From NCBI GenBank assembly GCA_039028975.1, contig JBCCHB010000003.1, forward strand, positions 124,001-188,000: a stretch of 64,000 bases of DNA, written 5' to 3'. The notes beneath the pieces are model-generated. The model saw only the letters and a program-made list of their open reading frames with translations. It did not search any database and was not told where the DNA came from. The stretch comes from JAHBNG01 sp039028975. Its GTDB lineage: Bacteria; Chloroflexota; Anaerolineae; Caldilineales; Caldilineaceae. This document shows positions 22,401 to 31,400 of this stretch, one piece after another. A program made the translations under genes and the position numbers. Within the stretch, counting starts at the first letter, position 1; each line of letters begins with the position of its first letter.

Positions 22401-25400
22401 CCATTCACATATGGTGCAGGGGCATCCGGCCAGAAACGCTGCCAGTTAAATGGATAGGTGGGCAAAGTCACCTTGCGTCGCTGGTAGGAACTGTCAAATC
22501 CTTCCCAGTCAATCTCAGCGCCCCGCACATATAGCCCACCCAAAGCTGCAAGCATCTGCTGCCAATCACTCTGATTCTCTCTAAGGCTTGGTAAGGATAG
22601 GATATGAGGGGGTGAATCTTCTGTCCCATCCTCGAATGCGTTTATTGGGGACACGTTGCCATCTTTTCCCTCAGCCACAGTGTCACCTTGTCTCCGGGTC
22701 ACCTTGTCATCTTGTTTTCCAGTCTCCCACTCTCCTGCCATGCCCAGCAGGATCGGCTTGGGGCCGATTTCCAGAAGAATGTCGATTCTTTGTTCATGGA
22801 GCGTGGCAACACCATCGGCGAAGCGGACGGCCTCACGGACGTGACGGACCCAATATTCTGGCGTTGCGACCTCTTGGCCTGCGAGGTGACCCGTTACATT
22901 GGAGATGAGTGGACGTTTGGGTTCGTGGAAGGTGATATGGCCAATCGCTTGCTGGAACTCATCCAGCATGGGTTCCATGAGTGGCGAGTGGAAAGCATGG
23001 GAGACAGTCAGCTTTCGAGTCTTAATATCTTCTGCGGCGAGTTGGTCAGCAACCGTCAGGACGACCTCGCGTTGGCCAGAGATGACAACGCTTTTGGGGC
23101 CATTGACTGCTGCAATCGACACCGCATCGGCAAAGGGTGCTATGGCTTCCTGTACCCGATTTTCATCTGTCATACAGGAGACCATCTCGCCATCTTGTGG
23201 CAAGGCCCCCATGAGTCGACCTCGAGCCGCAATCAGTTTTAGCCCATCTTCCAAGCTAAAGACGCCCGCTACACATGCTGCTGCAATTTCCCCTACACTA
23301 TGGCCCAAAAGTATATCTGGCTCAATCCCCCATGATTGCCACAGCTTGGCCAAGGCAACTTCTAATGCGAAGAGGGCGGGTTGGGTGTATTGAGTTTGGG
23401 TGAGCAGGTTTGCAGGTTTGCAGGTTTGCAGGTTTGCAGGTTGCAGGTTTGCAGGTTTAGCCTCGTCACTTGCCCACTTGCCCACTTGCCCACTTGCCAC
23501 TTGCCCACTTGCCACTTGCTCACCTGCCCACTTGCCTGGATAAAGGATGTTCAGAAGCGATTCACCCAGCTTTGCCTGCAGGATTTGGTTGCACTGGTCC
23601 AAGATGGTGCGGAAGGTTGGTTCACTCTCGTATAGTTCTCGCCCCATCTCCACATATTGGGCACCTTGTCCAGTGAAGAGAAACGCAATGGTTGGTGCGG
23701 CCTGGCGCGTGGAAATGGCACCATGATGGATTCCTGGACCTAGCGTTAGAGAAGTGGCCTGACTGCTACTGAGCTGGGCCATCGCAACCGAAAGCTGTTG
23801 CTGTAACGCTGGGAGCGATGTGGCCGTGATGCTCAGGCGATGAGGAAAATGGCTTCGCCCTATATGGCTGGTATAGCAGAGGTCACCTAGATCGTATTCT
23901 GGATTGCTGGCAATGAAGTCCTGATAGCGGTCAACATACGCCTGTAATGAATTGGCACTTCTGGCTGAAATGGTTAGGATGTGGCTGGGCCGTTCAAGCC
24001 TGCTGCTCTGGGATCCGGTGGGTTCCCGTTCTTCGTTTTGGATATCCGTACCTCGGGTATCTTGTGAATCCTGTGCATCCAAGGGCTGGGGCATGCTCGA
24101 GACAATGACGTGGGCATTGGTGCCGCTGAAGCCAAAGGAGCTCACCCCGCCGATTCGTTCACTGTTTCGCTCACTGTTTCCATTCAGCCGCTCCCATGGC
24201 GTGACCGAAGTAGGTATCTGGACCGGTGATGAATCCCACTTGATGTGAGGATTGGGCGTGTGCAGATGGTTATGAGGTGGAATCTGGCCCTTTTGTAATG
24301 AAAGGACCAATTTCATTAGCCCAGCAATGCCAGCCGCCATCTCTAAATGGCCGATGTTGGTCTTAACCGAGCCAACGTAAAGGGGCGCAGGCCGCTGGGC
24401 AAAGACAGCACTCAACGCACCAATTTCAATGGGATCACCCAGGGGCGTGCCAGTGCCGTGGGCTTCAATATAGTCAATTTCATCAGGCAGGAGATTGGCT
24501 TCATCCAACGCACGACGGATCACTCGTTCCTGGGCTGGGCCATTGGGAACCGTCAATCCGCCGCTAGGGCCATCCTGGTTGACGGCACTCCCTCGGATGA
24601 CCGCGATAACATTGTCCTGGCTGGCCTCCGCATCAGCAAGGCGTTTGAGCACCACAATCCCGCACCCTTCGCCACGCACATAGCCGTCGGCGTCGGCATC
24701 AAAGGTCTTGCAGCGAGCATCACCGGAAAGCATATTGCCGCTGGCAAACATGGCGGTAAAGCCAGCTTCTAATATCACGTTGACACCGCCAGCCAACGCT
24801 GCACTGCTTTCACCATTCCGCAAGCTTTGGCACGCCAAATGAATGGCCGTTAAGGATGACGAGCAAGCTGTATCAATGGAGACTGAGGGGCCGGTCAGCC
24901 CTAAAAGATAGGAGAGTCGCCCCGACGCAGTGCTGGCTGCGTTACCCGTAGCAGAATAGAGATTGTTCTCTATGCCAGCACAGAACGTGGCATAGCCGCT
25001 GGTGCCACTGCCCAAAAAGACGCCCACCTCACTGTTGAAGAGAATTTCTGGAACGATATTGGCATCTTCCAGAGCTTGCCATGCCGTCTCCAAGACCAGA
25101 CGATGAGCCGGATCCATAACCAGGACTTCTCGGGGAGACAGGCCAAAGAAGGCTGGGTCAAATTGGTCCACCTGGCCCAGGAAGCCACCACGCAAGGCAT
25201 AAGCAGCCATGGTCGCCTCTTCTGCACTGAGCCCATTCTGCAATCCATTGGCAGTGGCTGATGTATTGGCTGACAAAGTGGCGACACTTTCACCATACAG
25301 GTCGACGACCCGATTGTCGGGTAGCTCGATAATGCCATCAAAGCCTTCCAACAGACTCTGCCAGAAGCTTTCTGCCGAATCTACGTCACCCGGGAAACGA

Positions 25401-28400
25401 CAGCCCATGCCGACTATGGCAATCGGTTCTAGCAGGCCATTGGAAGCGGTCGATTGGGTAGTTGTCAATGCCGTACTGAAGCCATTCGTCTTCTCTAGAC
25501 GAGAATCAGCCACTTCAGAGTCAGCTTCATCAGAATCATCAAAGCCCAGCACATCGTAGTAAAGATGGGGAACCAGCACTTCCAAAGTTGGGAAGTCAAA
25601 GATCAGCGTCGAACGCAACGGACATTCTAGTTGGGCCTCCAACCGATTCCGCAACTCCACTGCCATGAGCGAATCAAGGCCAAAGTCAAAGAGACGAGTA
25701 CGGGCGTCAATTGTGTTGGCAGCCAAGCCCATCACGGCGGCTATTTCACCACGAACAAATGTATCTAACCGTTCTAACCGTTTGTGGCGCGGGAGGGCAG
25801 TTAATTGGTCTCGCTGGCTTGATCGTTGGACCGAGTGCTGATGGATCTCAGGTGCCGCTGGCTGAAGTCTTTGCAGGGGAATGATCCCAACTTGGCCAGT
25901 AAGCTGACCCGAAATCTGATGCAAGGTCTGACCAGTGGGCCTGGATTGCTGGTTGAGCAGGTAACGGAAGAATAAGCGACCTTGCTCCGCAGAGATCATG
26001 TTGAGGCCCTGAGGCTGGCCCCCTTTCTGCAATTGGGCAGCCATACCGCTGTCGGCCCAGGCTCCCCAGTTGATGCTTAAGCCAGCCAACCCCTGTTGAT
26101 GCCGCATCTGCATGAGGCTATCCATAAATGCGTTGGCTGCTGCATAGTTGCTCTGTCCAGGTGAGCCAGTCAAGGAAGCCGCAGAGGAGAAGCAGACAAA
26201 GAAATCAAGATCCAGGTGGATGCTTTGGCTATGCAGATGCCAGGTACCATCCACTTTGGGATTCATAACCTTGGTGAGCCGCTCTATGCTCTGGGATGCC
26301 AGCACACCATCATCTGTCAAACCGGCCGCATGGACAATACCGCGTAATGGCCCAATTTGGGTACAGCGTTCAATCAGCACTTTCACTTCTTCGGCGCTGC
26401 CTATATCCGCCTGAACCACATGGACCTCTGCTTCGGCCTCCGTCAACTGGTCTAGAATCGCTTGTTGCTCATCTGTGGTCACACCCTGTCGTCCTGTTAA
26501 GATCAGGTGAGTTGCGCCATCTTCTATCAACTGTTGAGCAATTTGCAGCCCCAATGCCCCCAAACCACCTGTGATGAGATAGGTTGCGTCATCCCGTAGA
26601 ACGACCGAATCGGGCTGTTCAAAGGAGACCACAATTTTGCCGATCTGCTTGGCCTGCTGCATATGTCGAAACGCGCCAACTACATCATGGGCGGGGAAAA
26701 TGGTTTGGGGCAGCGGGCGAATGGCCCCATCCGTCAATTGTTCCGTAATGGCCTGCCAAAGGGTAGCTTCCAACGTTGGCTCTTTAACCATCTCTTCGCC
26801 CAAATCGAAGGGATAGTAGGCGACATCGGGGCGACGCTGGGCAACCTGCTCCTGGCTCCAGATACCAATCTTGCCGATTTCGACAAAGCGACCGCCTTGA
26901 CCTAGCGCCTCAAACGTGCGGTCGATAAAGTCTCCGTTGAGGCTATTGAGGACCACCTGAACCCCAGCCCCCTCGGTAATCTGCAGAACCTCATCGGTAA
27001 ATTCTAGGGTACGGGAGTTGAGTAGATGGTCAATTCCTTGCTCGCGTAGCGCTGACCATTTCCCTTGGCTGGCGGTACCAATGATCTTGGCCCCCACAGC
27101 TTGGGCAATCTGCACCGCCGCCTGACCCACGCCGCCCGACGCTGCATGGATGAGTACCCATTCCCCGGGCTGAAGGTTGGCCAGTTGCACCAATCCATGC
27201 CAGGCCGTCAGAAAGGTCAGGGGAATGGTTGCTGCTTCCGCATAATTTACCATTTCTGGGATGTGGGCCATTTGTGCCGCGGGAACGGTTACATAGCTAG
27301 CAAAGGCACCCTCTGCAGAACCCATGCCCATTACCTGATCACCCACGGCGAAGTCGGTAACGCCTTCGCCTACAGATGTTACCACCCCAGCACACTCAAA
27401 GCCCAGGGCCACATCCTTGGCATGGGCAATGCCCAACACGTCTGCGTAATACTCTTTCATCATTCCCAGGGTATTCAGGACATCGCGGAAGTTCAATCCT
27501 GTAGCCTTGACTTGGACTTCGATTTCGCCTACGCCAGGGTCACGGCGGCTCATGGGAACAAAGGCTAGATTGTCCAGCGAACCATAGCTGCTGAGTTGGA
27601 GCCGCATGGGCTGCTCTGCATCGATTGGCGTGGGAGGGTGCCAATGAGCCAATTCAGCAACGTAGCGAATCCGGTCGCGGTATGCGATCTGGGTATGAAG
27701 TGGCTGGCTTCCCATTGTGGCTAGGAACTCTCGCCGGAGTAGTTCGGCCAGGAGCGCTGCTTCTGTATCAAAATCAAAGTCATCAATGTCAATACAAACA
27801 GCACCTAATTTAGGTTCTTCCTGAGCCAAGGTGCGGCTAAAGCCCCATAGCGTACCGGCTGCCGCAGCGGCAAAGTCCTGGCGCTTTATAGAACTACCTA
27901 AATTGAACTCACCCAGCGACTCAATGTTCTCATGGATTACTTGGCTGCCTTGGGTGACGACCCAAAGGCGAACCGATGCCGTTGTCTCTGCCAGTGCCTG
28001 GGAGAGATGCAAAAGACCGCTACAAAGGGTTACCGCATCACCCGGAATTGAGGAGGGTGTACGCGCACCATCTTCGTCTGAATCGGGTGAGACCTCGCTA
28101 AGATTGACCCCGGCAAGATAGACCACAGCGATCTGTTGATAAGCGGTGGCAACCTCAGTAACCAAATCCCGGATTCCGGCTGGATCGGTTAGCTCGATCC
28201 CACGATGATGTATGCCATTCTGACCGTCAGCCAAGTTCCATGTCACCGTATTTTGGGCAGCCGTGTCTCGGGCCGCCGTTGCTAGGAAAATGGGGCTTCC
28301 ATCTGCTTGTAGTTGCTGAATCAGGTGGCTGTTCAATCGGTTTTCTGCACCCACGATAAGCCAGCATTCTGGAACTTTGGCTCTTTCGTCTGCTTCTGCC

Positions 28401-31400
28401 TTGTCATCTCTATTGACAATATCAGAGGCACCAACGTTGCCAGAGCCGTCAGCCTCCAACGCTTGAACTTCCCACGCCAGCTTGTATAGCCAGTCCGTTC
28501 GAAGTCGGGTTGCCTGGATGGCCGATTGAGAAGCTTCTCGTACTCTATAGCCACCAACTTCCAGAATGAGTTGTCCCAAGTCATTAAAGAGCCGGATGGT
28601 CCACTCAGTCTCATCAGTCTGGATAACGTGACACCACCAGACTTGGTTGCCGCTTGCTTGGGCCCCTGCCTGATGACCCGCTGGCTGATAGAGGGAGAGC
28701 GTTTCTAAGGCAAAGGGCAGAAAGAGGGTTTGGTTCTGCTCGGATGAACGAGTGGCTAAGCCGGTGATCTGAAAACAGGCGTCTAGCAATCCTGGGTGTA
28801 GGAGATGGCTCTCTAACTGGCTGACCGAGTCTGGCGTGCGAAATCTTGCCAGCACTTCTCCATCCAGCACTTCACCAGACAGTTGACTCGACCCATCTAA
28901 ATTCTCTGGTTGACGCCAAACTTCATCGATCCAGCGGAAGTTGGGACCGAAGAAAATGGGCTGCTCCTCGCTTGATTCACTCATGTAAGACTCTTCCTGG
29001 GCATAGAAAGAATCTGTGACCGTTTCAGTGAGGCGATTTTGCAAGGCACTCAAGGACTCTTTAATCAGCGGACTCGGATCGACTAGGCTTACTGCACCAG
29101 TGGCATGGATGGCGGCTTGATTGGATAGACCATGTGCGGCTTGGCTGGTAAAGCTGACAAGTTGGAATCCTGATTGCTCAAGGTTGCCACTGTGATTCTC
29201 TGGTTCGTTCTCTGTGCTCTGAGAGGCGGGAGTTAGAATGATCTGGGCTTTGCGCTCTTCGCCTTCTCCAATGGCCAGTGCTTGGGGAAAGATGACATCC
29301 TTGAGTTGTAGCGCGACCTGGCCAACCATGAATTCAAAACCAAGGGGCTGTTCAGGATTCTGCTGCATAGCCAGTTCAACGGCACTGAGCACCATGGCCA
29401 GATGACAGGCACCAGGCGAGATAATGGTGCCATAGACCCGATGATCGTTGAGGAACGGCAGTCGATACCTATTCATTGCCGTCTCAAAGAGGGTCTGCCC
29501 GACCATGGGAGAGTGGATCATCTTATCAATCAGCGGGCTGAGCGCCTGAATTCCGTATGCACTGCCGGAATCTTTGATCCAATAGCGCTGGCGCTGAAAG
29601 GGATAGGTCGGCAGCACCACTTTGGCCCGTGGTTTATGCTGGTTAAAGCCCTCCCAGTCAATCGGAACCCCACGAACGTATAGTTCACCCAAGCTCTTGA
29701 GGATCTGCTGCCAGTCATCCTGACTTTCGCGCAAAGAGGGCAGGACTAGGGGATGAATGGATGAGGGGGTGAGGAGGTGAGCAGGTGACTTATCTGTTCC
29801 GCTAACTTGGTCACCTTGTCTCCCATCCCCTAGTGCTATCGTGGACAAGTTGTCTCCAACCATACCCAACAAGGTCGGTTTGGGTCCAATTTCGAGGAAG
29901 ATATCAACGCCTTGGTCATGGAGGGTTGCAACACCATCTGCAAAGCGAACGGCTTCGCGCACATGGCGTACCCAATACTCTGGCGAGGTGATCTCATCGC
30001 CAGCTACTTGCCCTGTGATGTTGGAAATGAGGGCCAACTTAGGTTGCTGATAGGTGATGCTTTGGGCCACTTGAAGAAACTCATCCAGCATGGGTTCCAT
30101 GAGGGGCGAGTGGAAGGCGTGGGATACTGTCAGTTGGCGCGTTTTGACGCCCTCATTGGTTAATTCTTCGGCGACTTTCAAAACGATTTCGCGCCGACCG
30201 GAGATGACGACGCTCTCTGGACCATTCACAGCGGCGATTGAAACATCCTCTACATACGGTGCAATCGCTTTCTTCACCCGTGCCTCGTCCGCCATGAGGG
30301 AAACCATCTCGCCATCCTGGGGCAATGCACCCATGAGTCTCCCTCGGGCAGCAATTAACTTGCATCCATCTTCCAAGCTGAAGACGCCGGCCACACAAGC
30401 TGCGGCAATCTCACCAACGCTATGGCCAATGAGAATATCTGGCTCTATCCCCCAAGATTGCCATAATGCCGCCAAGGCTACTTCCAGGGCAAAGAGGGCA
30501 GGTTGGGTGAATTGGGTTTGGTTGAGCAGGGGGGCTGGTGGCTGGTGGCTGGTGGCTGGGTAGAGTAACTCAAGAAGCGACTCACCCAGATGTTCCTCCA
30601 AGAGTGCATTACACTGGTTGATGGCGGCGCGGAAGGTTGGCTCAGTCTCGTAGAGCTGGCGACCCATGTTGAGATATTGGGCGCCTTGTCCCGTAAAGAG
30701 GAAGGCAATCTTCAAACCTGTATCGTTGCTGATGGCCATGCCTTGAACAACGCTGGGTTCAACAACACCAGAGTCTGGCTGGCTGTCCCCATAAGCAGAT
30801 AGCTTTTGGTACATCTGCTCAACTGAGCCGGCGGTAAGAGCAAGGCGATGGGCAAAGTGGCTACGTGCAACATGGGTTGTATAGCAGATGTCACCGAGTT
30901 TACTCTCCCCTTGAGCTACCGTTGACTCATTATCAAAGACGTTGCTGGCAAAGAAGTCACCATATTGGCGTACCTGTGCCAGCAATGCCTCTTCCGTCCT
31001 GGCCGACAGCGTCAGCAGATGCAGGGGGCGATCTATCGTTTCGTCGGAATCCTCACCTTGCTGTGGCTCTGCTTCGGGGATCCGCTCTAAGATCACGTGT
31101 CCATTGGTGCCACTCAATCCAAATGAGCTGACGCCTGCGAACGGTTTATCTGCAGGCCAATCTGTAAGGGCAACGGGAATCTGTACGGGAGACGAATCCC
31201 AATCAATAAAGGGGCTAGGTTGATGAAAATTCAGATGGGGTGGAATCTTGCCGTGCTGCATGGCCAATACCACCTTCATTAGGCTGACAACTCCGGCTCC
31301 GCCTTCTAAATGTCCGAAATTGGTTTTGACCGAACCGACCCAAAGGGGATCCGGTCGCTTGCCAAAGACAGCGTTCAGCGCACCGATTTCAATCGGATCA

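Larger units (their letters stand above)
20230..25440 (-). other. Gene D module 2: KS-AT-KR-ACP, A-type KR
   Basis: The KS (from about residue 2354, Cys2543) has the ELPDNRVVDLYG loop of the class that follows fully reducing modules. The AT is malonyl type (Ser3065, HAFH3165). After a Gly-Asn-rich linker comes a helical segment starting FAQWL, seen in all KR-only modules here. The KR (from about 3719) has Ser3853 and Tyr3866, lacks LDD and has Trp eight residues before Tyr, predicting an L-hydroxyl. ACP Ser4040 (GMDSL). It carries three repeat inserts: octamers in the AT, heptamer-like repeats after the AT, and GESVV before the KR. Confidence 0.88.
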